This document shows positions 39,426-48,821 of a stretch of 64,000 nt of DNA, piece after piece. The stretch's first letter is position 1. Each line of letters opens with the position of its first letter. Under the pieces are notes generated by a model. That model saw only the letters and a list, made by a program, of their open reading frames with translations. It made no database searches and had not been told where the DNA came from. This DNA comes from Marinobacter sp. F4216 (lineage in GTDB: Bacteria > Pseudomonadota > Gammaproteobacteria > Pseudomonadales > Oleiphilaceae), in contig NZ_JAIOUO010000003.1 of assembly GCF_019931195.1 (NCBI RefSeq), positions 744,001 through 808,000 of the forward strand, in the 5' to 3' direction. Position numbers and translations under genes: made by a program.

Positions 39426-40493
39426 TTACAACCAGCTGTATAGACGTCCGGGGTTAAAGATATTGTCCGGATCGAACGCGTTTTTTACCCGGCGCTGAAT
39501 ACCCTTCAAGGCCTCGGGCTGATGGTGCATCACTTCTCCGGAACGGTCTCCGCCCCGGAAAAGGCTCACCTGTCCCCCGGCTGCGCGAGCCATGGGCTCA
39601 AGGTCGCTCTGCTCGGCATCACCGCGGAACCAGCGCTGGGAACCCGCCCAGTCGATCAGCCAGGAGCCTTCCAAGCCCGGATTATCGGCGATCGAGCCGA
39701 CTGAAAAACGCCACAACGGGACATCATTGCCGGCAAAGAACTCGTGCTGGAAGTCCTGAATCGAACGCCAGAACGCCCCATCATCCTCCAGGATCGCGCC
39801 CGGCCACTTGTTCGCCGTTGCCTCGACCGCCGAGCGGGCCCCCGACAATCGCAGGTACACCTTGCCATCCACCCAGCAGGCCCCGGTAATCGGCTTTGGC
39901 TCCGCCGCACGCTGGTTCATGTAGGGAATCGCGCCTTCCAGAGACATGTCCTGCACCAGGGTCATCGTGGCTGCCGGTTTGGGCATCACTTTCAGGCTGA
40001 TCTCCGTCATCACCCCAAGGGTGCCCAAGGCGCCAGCCTGCAGCCGGGACACATCGTACCCCGCCACGTTCTTCATCACCTGGCCACCGAAACGCAGATG
40101 TTCGCCTTTGCCGTTTATCAGCCGGACACCCAACACCTGGTCCCGGACGGACCCCGCCCAGGGACGCGCCGGGCCCGACAGGTTGGCGGCGAAAGTTCCG
40201 CCAATGGTGGCCCCCTCCCCCAGATGCGGCGGTTCGAAGTGAAGGGCCTGCCCGTGCTCTGCCAGGGCGGCTTCAATTTCTCGGATGGTGGTGCCGGCCC
40301 GAACCGTCAACACCAGCTCCACCGGATGATATTCGACGATACCAGTGTGCTCGCCCACGTTGAGCGTTCCGGCATCCGGGTCGGCGTCGCGCCCCATGAA
40401 GGCCTTGGTATTACCTCCAACGATGTTAAGCTTGTGCCCGCTGTCCCGGGCCTTGAGAACCTCATCTTGCAACTGCTTGGAAATATCAGCCAT
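39426..40493 (-). CDS. glcE: Glycolate oxidase FAD-binding subunit GlcE
   Basis: 355 residues with a PCMH-type FAD domain in the first half (GGNTKAFMGRD, then GEGATIGGTFAANLSGPARPWAGSVRD). The start overlaps the glcD stop by 8 bp. Confidence 0.93.
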   Translation of the reverse strand: MADISKQLQDEVLKARDSGHKLNIVGGNTKAFMGRDADPDAGTLNVGEHTGIVEYHPVELVLTVRAGTTIREIEAALAEHGQALHFEPPHLGEGATIGGTFAANLSGPARPWAGSVRDQVLGVRLINGKGEHLRFGGQVMKNVAGYDVSRLQAGALGTLGVMTEISLKVMPKPAATMTLVQDMSLEGAIPYMNQRAAEPKPITGACWVDGKVYLRLSGARSAVEATANKWPGAILEDDGAFWRSIQDFQHEFFAGNDVPLWRFSVGSIADNPGLEGSWLIDWAGSQRWFRGDAEQSDLEPMARAAGGQVSLFRGGDRSGEVMHHQPEALKGIQRRVKNAFDPDNIFNPGRLYSWL

Positions 40494-41958
40494 GGGCGGC
40501 TTCCGTCTGTTCCTGCTTGTGTTGTTTGTGTTCGAGTGAACGGTATTCCTGGCAGAACCTCAGGGCGGGTACTCCCTTGCCCGGGTTCAGAATACCGGCG
40601 GGGTCGAAAGCGGCCTTCACGTCGTGGAACTGTTGCAGCTCCTCGTCACTGAACTGAATCGCCATCTGGCGAATTTTCTCGACGCCGACCCCGTGTTCCC
40701 CGGTGATGCAACCGCCCACATCCACGCACAGCTTGAGGATGCTGCTGCCGAATGCCTCGGTACGTTCAAACTCACCGGGCACGTTGGCATCGAACAGAAT
40801 GAGCGGATGCAGATTGCCGTCGCCGGCATGGAACACGTTGGCCACACGCAGGCCGAACTCTTCCGACATTTCTTCCATTCGGGTCAATACATTGGCCAGT
40901 TCGCGGCGAGGGATGGTGCCGTCCATGCAGTAGTAGTCCGGGGATATCCGGCCTACCGCAGGGAACGCAGATTTTCGTCCCTTCCACAGCAGCGCCCGCT
41001 CCTCTTCACTCCGGGAAGTGCGCACGGTGGTCGCGCCAAACTTGCGGAACACCTCTTCGGCCTGGGCGATGTGCTCGTCCACTTCCTCTTCGGTGCCGTC
41101 CACCTCACACAGCAAGAGCGCCTTGGCCTCACGGGGATAACCTGCCTTGGCAAAATCGTCCGCCGCCACGATGGCGTGGCTATCCATCATTTCCAGCCCG
41201 CCGGGAATAATGCCATGGGAAATCACACCGCCGACTGCGTCCCCACCGTTTTGCACACTGTCGAAACCAGCCATCACCACCCGGGCCACTTCCGGCTTGG
41301 GAAGCAGCTTGACCTTCACTTCCGTAACCACCCCCAGCAAACCTTCGGAGCCCGTCACCAGTGCCAGCAGATCCATGCCGCAGGCATCCAGACCATCACT
41401 GCCCACGGTCACAACATCGCCCTCAGCCGTGACCATTTCGACACTCAGGAGGTTATGTACTGTCAGACCATACTTCAGGCAGTGCACCCCACCGGAGTTC
41501 TCCGCCACGTTGCCGCCAATGGTGCAGGCAATTTGCGAAGAAGGATCGGGGCCGTAATACAGGCCATACTGGGCCGCTTCCTCGCTGATGGCGAGATTGC
41601 GCACACCCGGCTGCAGGCGCGCCGTCCGGGCCAGCGGGTCGATTTCCATGATGCGGTTGAACTTGGCCAGCGACAGCACCACGCCCTCTTTATGAGGCAT
41701 AGCACCCGCACTCAGGCCAGTGCCGGCACCACGGGCCACCACGGGCACCTGATGCTCGTTACAGATGCGCATCACCCGCTGAACCTGTTCCACCGTTTCC
41801 GGTAACACCACCAGCAACGGCATCTCGCAGTACATCGACATGCCGTCGCATTCATAGGGCTTTTTGGTTTCTTCGTCGGTAATGACGAAGCGCGGGTCAA
41901 TAAACGACCTGAACTGCTCCGCCAGCTGAGCTTTGCTGACTGTCGGCTTGGTAGTCAT
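40486..41958 (-). CDS. glcD: Glycolate oxidase catalytic subunit GlcD
   Basis: 490 residues from ATG 41958 (MTTKPTVSKAQLAEQF). FAD-binding PCMH domain with VVARGAGTGLSAGAMPHKEG and the C-terminal FAD-oxidase domain with HAGDGNLHPLI and GEHGVGVEKI. It oxidises glycolate to glyoxylate, passing electrons to the respiratory chain through GlcE/F. An upstream GTG (42006) would start inside the hairpin that precedes the gene. Confidence 0.95.
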   Translation of the reverse strand: MTTKPTVSKAQLAEQFRSFIDPRFVITDEETKKPYECDGMSMYCEMPLLVVLPETVEQVQRVMRICNEHQVPVVARGAGTGLSAGAMPHKEGVVLSLAKFNRIMEIDPLARTARLQPGVRNLAISEEAAQYGLYYGPDPSSQIACTIGGNVAENSGGVHCLKYGLTVHNLLSVEMVTAEGDVVTVGSDGLDACGMDLLALVTGSEGLLGVVTEVKVKLLPKPEVARVVMAGFDSVQNGGDAVGGVISHGIIPGGLEMMDSHAIVAADDFAKAGYPREAKALLLCEVDGTEEEVDEHIAQAEEVFRKFGATTVRTSRSEEERALLWKGRKSAFPAVGRISPDYYCMDGTIPRRELANVLTRMEEMSEEFGLRVANVFHAGDGNLHPLILFDANVPGEFERTEAFGSSILKLCVDVGGCITGEHGVGVEKIRQMAIQFSDEELQQFHDVKAAFDPAGILNPGKGVPALRFCQEYRSLEHKQHKQEQTEAAHG

Positions 41959-42005
41959 AACATTCTCGGGGATTGTGTAGCGTTGAATAAGGCCGGGGGA
42001 CGTCA

Positions 42006-42040
42006 CCGGAATGCCCGGGGACTAGCCCCGGGCATTCCGG
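42006..42040. repeat. Perfect 15-bp hairpin between glcG and glcD
   Basis: CCGGAATGCCCGGGG (42006-42020) pairs with its complement at 42026-42040, loop ACTAG. No T tract follows on either strand, so it is more likely an mRNA-stability or processing element, or a REP-like repeat, than a terminator. Confidence 0.7.
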
Positions 42041-42051
42041 TATGACAGGCA

Positions 42052-42477
42052 TCAAGCGCGTTTGGTTTCAAAATGGTCGATACCCGCCTGGGCACAATCC
42101 ATGTCCTGCTGGGGCGTACCGGAACTGATGCCGATACCGCCAACCACTTCGCCGCCAACAGCCACCGGCAAACCACCGCCCACCGAGCTGATACGGCCAC
42201 CCACTTCGGTGTGGATACCGAACGCGAGACTGCCCGGCACATTCACCTGGTTGTATTCGTGGGTGGCTTTGCGTGCTGCTGCTGCCGTGAACGCCTTGTC
42301 CTGGGCAATGGTAATACTGGTGACCTTGCCGCCGTCCATCCGCTCGAAGGCAATCAGGTTGCCGGATTCGTCCACCACCGCAATGCACATGGGCACGCCA
42401 ATTTCCCTGGCCTTGTTAGCCGCGCCCTCAATCAGGATCCGGGCGTCGTCCAGATCCAACCGTTTAACCGTCAACAT
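42052..42477 (-). CDS. glcG: GlcG/HbpS-family protein
   Basis: 141 residues of the GlcG/HbpS fold (GVPMCIAVVDESGNLIAFERMDG, then GGLPVAVGGEVVGGIGISSG). GlcG is conserved in glycolate operons; its exact role is unknown and some homologues bind haem. It sits between the TRAP transporter genes and glcD. Confidence 0.92.
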   Translation of the reverse strand: MLTVKRLDLDDARILIEGAANKAREIGVPMCIAVVDESGNLIAFERMDGGKVTSITIAQDKAFTAAAARKATHEYNQVNVPGSLAFGIHTEVGGRISSVGGGLPVAVGGEVVGGIGISSGTPQQDMDCAQAGIDHFETKRA

Positions 42478-42499
42478 AGTGAAATACTCCTCTTAAAAA

Positions 42500-44035
42500 T
42501 CAGCCATATACCTGATTGGGCAGCCAGGTAACGATGCCCGGAATCAGGATGCACATAAACAACCCGAAGGCCTGGATCGCCAGGAACACCAGGGAAGACT
42601 TGAAGATTGTACCCATGGAGATTTCCGGCGGACACACGCCGCGAATATAAAACAGCGCATAGCCAAAGGGTGGACTAAGGAACGACATCTGCATATTCAC
42701 CAAATAGAGCACACCGAACCAGAGCACCACATCCTCACCGCTCACCGGCGGAAAACCCATCAGCCCCGGGAATTCCAGAGCCTCGACGATCGGAATAAAG
42801 ATAGGTACAGCCAGTAGCAAAATGCCAACCCAATCCAGGAACATGCCCAGAATCACCAGCAACACCATCAGCAGGAACAGGATGCCGTAGGCCGAGAGCC
42901 CGGTGCCGAGAATGGCGTCGGTGACGAACTGCTGCCCGCCCTGGAGGATATAGAAACCGACAAACACCGAGGCACCAAACATGATCCACAGCACCATGGC
43001 GGAAGCCTTGGCGGTGGTCACGGAGGCCTCGCGCAGGCCGCTGATGGAGAACTTGCCATGCATCAGCGCCACGACAATAGCGCCAAATGAGCCGATACCC
43101 GCGGCCTCAACCGGTGTGGCGATACCCCCGAACAGCAGCCCCAGAACCAGCCCCACCAGAATCAACGGCGCAATCAGTCCACGCAGCAGAATCAGCTTTT
43201 CCTTCAGTGAGATCCGCTCTTCAACAGGAACCGGCGGCCCCAACTTGGGGTTGAGCCAACTGCGGACCAGCACATAAGTGATGTAGAGGCCGGACAACAG
43301 CAGGCCAGGCAGTACAGAACCAAGGTAAAGTTCGCCCACCGATTGCTGGGCCACCACGGCGTACAGGATGGCCAGAATAGACGGTGGAATCAGGATCCCA
43401 AGGGTGCCCCCTGCCATGATCGAACCGAGCGCAATCTTGTGATCGTAGCCTCGCTTGAGCATCGCCGGCAGGGCGATAATCCCCATGGTAACCACGGCCG
43501 CACCAATCACCCCAACCATGGCAGCCAGAATGGTGGAGGCCAGGATGGTTGCTGTCGCCAGACCGCCGCTCAGGCCCCCCATCCACTTGTAGACCACGCT
43601 GAACATTTCCTCGATCAGGCCAGCCCGCTCGAGCATGGACGCCATGAAAATGAACAACGGAATCGCCGCCAGGTCCGAGTTGGTCATCATCGGGAAGATC
43701 CGGCTGGGCACGATGTTCAGCATCAGCGAATCGCCAACCAGATAGATGAACATGACCCCAAGGCCGCCGGTCACAAACGCCAGTGGCAGCCCCATCATCA
43801 AGGCCACGGCCAGTGAACCAAACATTAGATAAGTCAGCGGTCCTATCTGGACGTTAGACAAACTGCCCGCCAGCTTGAACAGGAATTTCTCGTCACTGAA
43901 CGGGTCGTAGAAAAGAATGTTGATCAGTTCCACACAGAGCACGAAAGCCAGTGCCGCTGTGCCCAGAATCATTAGCCAGGTACCCAGCTTCCCCCAGAGG
44001 TTGCTGCCCGGCGCGGTTGCGATATCACTGCTCAT
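42500..44035 (-). CDS. dctM: TRAP transporter large permease DctM type
   Basis: 511 residues, polytopic, with the DctM motifs (LPLAFVTGGLGVMFIYLVG; IMAGGTLGILIPPS; GLVLGLLFGGIATPVEAAGIGSFGA). It drives Na+-coupled uptake with DctQ and the DctP binding protein. The start overlaps dctQ. Confidence 0.93.
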   Translation of the reverse strand: MSSDIATAPGSNLWGKLGTWLMILGTAALAFVLCVELINILFYDPFSDEKFLFKLAGSLSNVQIGPLTYLMFGSLAVALMMGLPLAFVTGGLGVMFIYLVGDSLMLNIVPSRIFPMMTNSDLAAIPLFIFMASMLERAGLIEEMFSVVYKWMGGLSGGLATATILASTILAAMVGVIGAAVVTMGIIALPAMLKRGYDHKIALGSIMAGGTLGILIPPSILAILYAVVAQQSVGELYLGSVLPGLLLSGLYITYVLVRSWLNPKLGPPVPVEERISLKEKLILLRGLIAPLILVGLVLGLLFGGIATPVEAAGIGSFGAIVVALMHGKFSISGLREASVTTAKASAMVLWIMFGASVFVGFYILQGGQQFVTDAILGTGLSAYGILFLLMVLLVILGMFLDWVGILLLAVPIFIPIVEALEFPGLMGFPPVSGEDVVLWFGVLYLVNMQMSFLSPPFGYALFYIRGVCPPEISMGTIFKSSLVFLAIQAFGLFMCILIPGIVTWLPNQVYG

Positions 44036-44736
44036 GCGTTGCGCTCCTGGCCCAGTCGAATGAAAAGAACGATGTCCTTGATCAGTTTCGAAATCCCCGC
44101 CAGCAAGAGCAGCAGAGAACCGAGTACCATCATGCCCTTAACCGGCCAGTACTGGATGCCCCAGGTCTCAACGGTCGTTTCGTTCATGGAGTAGGAATTC
44201 TGGAAGAACGTCCATGATGTAATAAGAAGGATCAGGGCAAACATAAAGAAGAACAGCGAGGTGAAGATGTCCATGCCCACCCGGCCACGCACCGGCAGCA
44301 GGTTGTAAAGAACATCCACCCGAACGTGAGCACCGTGCAACAAGGCAAAACCACCCGCCAGCAGATACTGCATCCCCAGCAACAGGAAGCTGGCCTCATG
44401 CACCCAGATGGTCGGCATGTTGAACAGGTAGCGCATCACCACTTCGAAGAAATAAAACACCACCGCGTTGATGGTCCAGAAGGACACGAACACACCGGAT
44501 TTTTCGCAAATCCAGTCAACGGTCTTGGTAAACCAGTTGCCCTCGAAATGAAGTGACAGCAGAGGATCGTCCTCCTCTGCCTGAATTTCCGCTGGCGTTT
44601 TTTCCGGTGCGCTGTCCGCGCCACCGTGATTACTGCTCCATTTGTCCCAAGCCATCATGATCAGGGGCATCACCGCCAGCCAGCCCCAGTAAAACCAATG
44701 TGGCAACACAAATCCGAAGCCTTCAAGATCTGACAT
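44032..44736 (-). CDS. dctQ: TRAP transporter small permease DctQ type
   Basis: 234 residues with four membrane helices in the DctQ pattern (WVHEASFLLLGMQYLLAGGFALLHGAHVRVDVLY in parts). It is longer than minimal DctQ proteins: an N-terminal membrane segment and an acidic linker (about 40-60) precede the core. Confidence 0.9.
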   Translation of the reverse strand: MSDLEGFGFVLPHWFYWGWLAVMPLIMMAWDKWSSNHGGADSAPEKTPAEIQAEEDDPLLSLHFEGNWFTKTVDWICEKSGVFVSFWTINAVVFYFFEVVMRYLFNMPTIWVHEASFLLLGMQYLLAGGFALLHGAHVRVDVLYNLLPVRGRVGMDIFTSLFFFMFALILLITSWTFFQNSYSMNETTVETWGIQYWPVKGMMVLGSLLLLLAGISKLIKDIVLFIRLGQERNA

Positions 44737-44834
44737 GTTGTTGCTACCTCAGCCACAAAAGAGGGAAGGTGGGCTGCATCCTTCCGGAGCAGCGCCGCTC
44801 CTTCCCTATCGATTTTTGTTGTTGATCCAAAGGG

Positions 44835-45977
44835 TTATTTACCCTCTACACCCTCAAGATCAGACTCGTCGATATACCCGACGGTGTCGTTCATCATGTA
44901 TTCCAGCTGCATGTCGAAGATCGCACGGGCATCCTCGTCCTTGTTGGCCCACTTGTACCAGATCGGGATGGCAGCACGACGGAACTCCTGCAGGTCTTCC
45001 TGACTCAGGCGGCTGACGGTATCGCCGGATTCCTTGAACTTCTCCATCGCCTCGATATTGCGCTTCTGGATGGTCAGGTAGTGCTTCTGGGAGTAGTTAC
45101 GCACTTCGTCTTCCACCAGCTGCTGCAGCTTCGGATCCAGCGCGTTCCAGGCCCGCAGGTTCACGGTCAGGTCCATCAGGTCAACCGGCTGGTAGATGGA
45201 CATCACACCGGGAGGTCCGAACAGGATGTAATCGGTCACCTGGGAGAAACCCAGTTCCCAGTTCACCGCCGGTCCCACATAGTCGGCCGCATCAATGGTG
45301 CCCTTTTCCAGCGCCGGGAAAATGTCGGAACCCGGCAGGCTCACGGTGGACACACCGAACTGCTGGAATACTTCGGCAACCATGCCGCCCGGCACACGGA
45401 TTTTCATGCCTTTCAGGTCTGCAAGGCTGTTAACCGGCTGCTTGGAGTGAATAATGTTAGCGTCGTGCTGGATCGGTCCGACGTAAAACAGACCGAACTT
45501 CTCGTAGATTTCCCGGGTTTTTTCCAGCATGCCCATGGAATAGAACATGGTGTCCCACTGGTGGGGCTGGTCCGGACCGGCCGGATAAGATGACAGGAAG
45601 ACAGACGCGGGGATTTTACCGGACCAGTACAGGGTAAACGGGTTCATGCCCTGCAATACGCCGTTACGAACCGCGTCGAAAAGCGCGTTGTTATCCGCCG
45701 CAACAGCCTTGGCCGGGAAGGGTTTGAAAATCAGCTCACCGCCGGATTTTTCTTCAATGCTCTGACACCACTCTTCGAACAGATCATACCCGACGGTGCC
45801 GGCGTCCCAGACGGACTGGATTTTCCAGGTGGTGGCGGCCTGAGCCTGACCACTCCCCAGCATTAAAGCACCAGCCATGGACAGCCCGAGGGCCGCGGTT
45901 TTCAGAAAGCTTCGGCGAGGCGGTGCCTCTGCCTGATCACACGTGGTCCACGTTATTGTGTTGGGTTTCATTGCCAC
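44835..45977 (-). CDS. dctP: TRAP transporter solute-binding protein DctP (TakP-like)
   Basis: 380 residues with a twin-arginine signal (PRRSFLKTAALGLSMAGALML). The mature protein has the pattern of 2-oxo/2-hydroxyacid binders (LYWSGKIPASVFLSSYP; GMKIRVPGGMVAEVFQQFG). In this operon the substrate is most likely glycolate or a related hydroxyacid; that is inference. First gene of the operon, divergent from glcC. Confidence 0.93.
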   Translation of the reverse strand: MAMKPNTITWTTCDQAEAPPRRSFLKTAALGLSMAGALMLGSGQAQAATTWKIQSVWDAGTVGYDLFEEWCQSIEEKSGGELIFKPFPAKAVAADNNALFDAVRNGVLQGMNPFTLYWSGKIPASVFLSSYPAGPDQPHQWDTMFYSMGMLEKTREIYEKFGLFYVGPIQHDANIIHSKQPVNSLADLKGMKIRVPGGMVAEVFQQFGVSTVSLPGSDIFPALEKGTIDAADYVGPAVNWELGFSQVTDYILFGPPGVMSIYQPVDLMDLTVNLRAWNALDPKLQQLVEDEVRNYSQKHYLTIQKRNIEAMEKFKESGDTVSRLSQEDLQEFRRAAIPIWYKWANKDEDARAIFDMQLEYMMNDTVGYIDESDLEGVEGK

Positions 45978-46091
45978 ATCTCCGTTAGCGTTGTTTTTAT
46001 CTATGTCGGATCAACGCCGGCGCGATGCATCGCAACTGCCGACATTAACAAGATATTCGTCACCAATTCGGTTTTAGTCCAGTAAACAGAG

Positions 46092-46108
46092 AACTGGTCA
46101 GACCAGTT
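46092..46108. promoter_or_regulatory. GlcC-type operator 1
   Basis: A perfect 17-bp palindrome, AACTGGTC-A-GACCAGTT. It fits the FadR/GntR half-site pattern TGGT-N3-ACCA. It lies between the divergent dctP and glcC genes. Confidence 0.8.
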
Positions 46109-46210
46109 TTTCCAATCAGGAAAATGGACGAATTCCCTTAAATCAGCCATATTTACAGCGCTCTGGCCCGGAAACAGAACAACAATACCGGCTGACTATG
46201 TGCCGCCTCA

Positions 46211-46223
46211 CTGGTCAGACCAG
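46211..46223. promoter_or_regulatory. GlcC-type operator 2
   Basis: CTGGTC-A-GACCAG, a perfect 13-bp palindrome with the same core as operator 1, 119 bp away and just before the glcC start. It suggests autoregulation, perhaps by looping between the two sites. Confidence 0.78.
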
Positions 46224-46232
46224 CACGCAATC

Positions 46233-47003
46233 ATGGAATCATTCATGGCTATTTCCCAGGAAATTTCATACCGACTGGAACGACTCATCCTTGATGGAGG
46301 GCTGGCTCCGGGACAAAAAATCCCTTCCGAACGGCAATTGTCGACGCGACTGGGAGTGTCCCGCTCAGTGATTCGGGAAGCCCTGCACGAATTGCAGGGG
46401 CGTGGCGTTATCGAAACCCGGCACGGCAAGGGTTCCTTTGTTGCCAGCATGGTTCCGGAACCGGAAGAACTGAACGAGCAGAGCCCCCTGATGCATCTAT
46501 ATGAAGGGCACCCACGCACCCTGTACGACTTACTGGAAGTCCGGGAGCAGCTGGAGGGACAAGCAGCCTATCTGGCGGCGCAGCGGGCGACCAGTCTGGA
46601 CAAACACCGCATTTCCAAGGCCTTCCGGGCGCTGGAAGAAACCGACCCGCTCAGCAACGCCCGGCCCGACCACAATTTTCACCAGGCCATCGTCGAAGCC
46701 TCCCACAACCCGGTGCTTGTGCACGTGCTGAGCAGCCTGAAGAACATGATGCTGATGACAGTCCATGCGTCCGTAGTGAATCTCAACCCGCGCCAGGAAA
46801 TGCGCGGACAGATCATCCGCCAGCACAAGCAACTCTATAACGCCATTCTGGCGGGAAAAGCCAATGCTGCTCAAAAAGCAGCCGTTGCTCATGTACGTTT
46901 TGTGAGCAATGCTATGAAGAAGCTGGAGATGGAAGGGCGGGAAGTCATCCGGATGCCAGCCATGAAAACATCGCCCGATCAGCAGCACTTGACAAGCCTG
47001 TGA
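46233..47003 (+). CDS. glcC: GntR/FadR-family regulator, GlcC-like
   Basis: 257 residues from ATG 46233; ATG 46245 is equally possible, and a GTG at 46200 would place operator 2 inside the gene. GntR winged helix (about 10-80: LAPGQKIPSERQLSTRLGVSRSVIREALHELQGRGVIETRHGKGSFV in parts), then a helical FCD ligand domain. It probably senses glycolate and controls the divergent dctPQM-glcGDEF operon. Confidence 0.9.
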   Translation: MESFMAISQEISYRLERLILDGGLAPGQKIPSERQLSTRLGVSRSVIREALHELQGRGVIETRHGKGSFVASMVPEPEELNEQSPLMHLYEGHPRTLYDLLEVREQLEGQAAYLAAQRATSLDKHRISKAFRALEETDPLSNARPDHNFHQAIVEASHNPVLVHVLSSLKNMMLMTVHASVVNLNPRQEMRGQIIRQHKQLYNAILAGKANAAQKAAVAHVRFVSNAMKKLEMEGREVIRMPAMKTSPDQQHLTSL

Positions 47004-47158
47004 GCCAATTGTGGCGCGGGATTGGCCAGAATGACGAAGCCTGTAGGGACGGGCCTTACAGCGGGGTTCTGAAACAAAACCCTGCATTTCAGGTCTTGAT
47101 TTCTATCAACTCAATCCGTAAAACATGCGGCTTTAAATGACAGCTTCAGGAGCTACCC

Positions 47159-47929
47159 ATGGCGGACCAAGCGCCTTTGATCTGCAGGGATATCCACAAA
47201 ACCTTCGGCGAACTTGAAGTCTTGAAGGGCGTGTCCCTGGAAACCCGCAAAGGAGACGTTGTCTCCCTTATTGGAAGTTCGGGTTCCGGAAAGAGTACTT
47301 TCCTGCGGTGCATCAACCTTCTTGAAACCCCCACTTCCGGCGACATTATTGTCCACGGTGATCCGATCCGGTTCACCGAGAATCGTCGCGGCGAGCGTGT
47401 ACCGGCGGATAACCGGCAGGTGGAACAGATTCGCTCAAAACTGTCCATGGTGTTCCAGAGCTTCAACCTCTGGTCCCACATGACGGTTCTGGAGAACATC
47501 ATTGAAGCACCGGTTAACGTGCTGAAGGTTCCCAAGAAAGAGGCGATCGAACGCGCAGAGGCTTACCTGCAAAAGGTAGGCATCTATGAGCGTAAGGACT
47601 ACTACCCCGCCCAGATGTCTGGCGGTCAGCAGCAGCGTGCAGCGATTGCCCGTGCTCTGGCCATGGAGCCGGAAGTCATGCTGTTCGATGAGCCGACTTC
47701 TGCCCTGGACCCTGAGCTGGTTGGTGAAGTCCTTAAGGTCATGCAGAGCCTGGCCGAGGAAGGCCGGACCATGATCGTGGTTACCCACGAGATGGCGTTT
47801 GCAAGGGATGTGTCAACGCAGGTCCTGTATTTACACCAAGGCAAGATCGAGGAACAAGGCACCCCTGACAAGGTGTTTGATAACCCGGATTCTGAACGGA
47901 TGAAGCAATTCCTTGCTCCCAAGTTCTGA
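47159..47929 (+). CDS. Basic amino acid ABC transporter ATPase (HisP/AotP type)
   Basis: 256 residues with Walker A (GSSGSGKST), Q loop ([11 protein letters not shown]), signature MSGGQQQR and Walker [10 protein letters not shown]. First gene of the operon ATPase, binding protein, two permeases, astE. Confidence 0.95.
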   Translation: MADQAPLICRDIHKTFGELEVLKGVSLETRKGDVVSLIGSSGSGKSTFLRCINLLETPTSGDIIVHGDPIRFTENRRGERVPADNRQVEQIRSKLSMVFQSFNLWSHMTVLENIIEAPVNVLKVPKKEAIERAEAYLQKVGIYERKDYYPAQMSGGQQQRAAIARALAMEPEVMLFDEPTSALDPELVGEVLKVMQSLAEEGRTMIVVTHEMAFARDVSTQVLYLHQGKIEEQGTPDKVFDNPDSERMKQFLAPKF

Positions 47930-48016
47930 TTCCCGGTGCTATCTTGATCACGAGCTTTAGTGTGAAATTTTCATAAGAAATAAGCCGAAAAGGCAGACCA
48001 CTAGGAGAAGTGACAC

Positions 48017-48772
48017 ATGAAAAAACTGTTTGTTGCAGCAAGTTGTGCCCTGGCCATGGCGGCCGGCACCGTCCAGGCAAAAGACTGGAAAGAAGTTCGC
48101 ATCGCATTTGACGTGCCTTACGCACCGTTCGAATACAAAGATGAGAACGGCGAACTGACCGGCTTTGAAGTAGAACTGGCTGAAGCCATGTGCGAACAGA
48201 TGAAGGCTGACTGCGAATTTGTTATCCAGGCTTGGGACGGCATGATCCCGGGACTGCTGGCTCGTAAGTTCGACGCCATCATGTCCTCCATGTCCATCAC
48301 CCCTGAGCGTGCTGAGCGTGTTCTGTTCTCCGAGCCGTACTACAACACCCCGGGTGGCTGGTTCGGCCGTACCGACTTCAACACCGACGTAACCGACATG
48401 GAAGCCATGAAGGGCAAGACCGTTGGTGTTCAGCGCGGCACTACCATGGACACTTACGTGACCGAAGAAATGGCTGACGTGGTAACCATCAAGCGTTACA
48501 CCACCGCCGACGACATGGTGCTGGACCTCGAAGGTCAGCGTCTGGACGTAGTCTTCGTTGACTACCCGGTTGGTGAACAGACCATCCTGAGCAAAGAAGG
48601 CTTCAAAGAAGTTGGTGAGCCTGTGAAGCTGGGCGAAGGTGTCGGCGTTGCCATGCGTCAGCGTGACAAAGACCTGGCCGGCAAAGTAAACGCCGCCCTG
48701 AAGAAGCTGAAAAACGATGGTACCTACGACACCATCATGCAGAAGTACTTCAGCTACGACATCAAGATGTAA
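48017..48772 (+). CDS. Lysine/arginine/ornithine-type periplasmic binding protein
   Basis: 251 residues, signal peptide to about 21 (VQA cleavage), then an SBP_bac_3 fold with RIAFDVPYAPFEYKDENGELTGFEVELAEAM in parts and two conserved Cys. The codon use is strongly biased, as in highly expressed genes. The link to astE favours arginine/ornithine. Confidence 0.93.
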   Translation: MKKLFVAASCALAMAAGTVQAKDWKEVRIAFDVPYAPFEYKDENGELTGFEVELAEAMCEQMKADCEFVIQAWDGMIPGLLARKFDAIMSSMSITPERAERVLFSEPYYNTPGGWFGRTDFNTDVTDMEAMKGKTVGVQRGTTMDTYVTEEMADVVTIKRYTTADDMVLDLEGQRLDVVFVDYPVGEQTILSKEGFKEVGEPVKLGEGVGVAMRQRDKDLAGKVNAALKKLKNDGTYDTIMQKYFSYDIKM

Positions 48773-48779
48773 ACCTCCG

Positions 48780-48802
48780 GGGGTGGCCGCCTAGGCCACC
48801 CC
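48780..48802 (+). terminator. Intercistronic hairpin behind the binding-protein gene
   Basis: GGGGTGGCC (48780-48788) pairs with GGCCACCCC (48794-48802). No T run follows, so it probably stabilises or attenuates, keeping the binding protein in excess over the permeases. Confidence 0.65.
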
Positions 48803-48821
48803 TGACCTACCGGACTATTCC

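Noticed and set aside
38174..39457. 427-codon open frame antisense to glcF
   Set aside because: Mirrors glcF, which has clear Fe-S motifs; composition is typical of antisense frames.
40624..41805. 393-codon open frame antisense to glcD
   Set aside because: Shadow of the GC-rich glcD gene; His-rich low-complexity translation with no domain or ribosome site.
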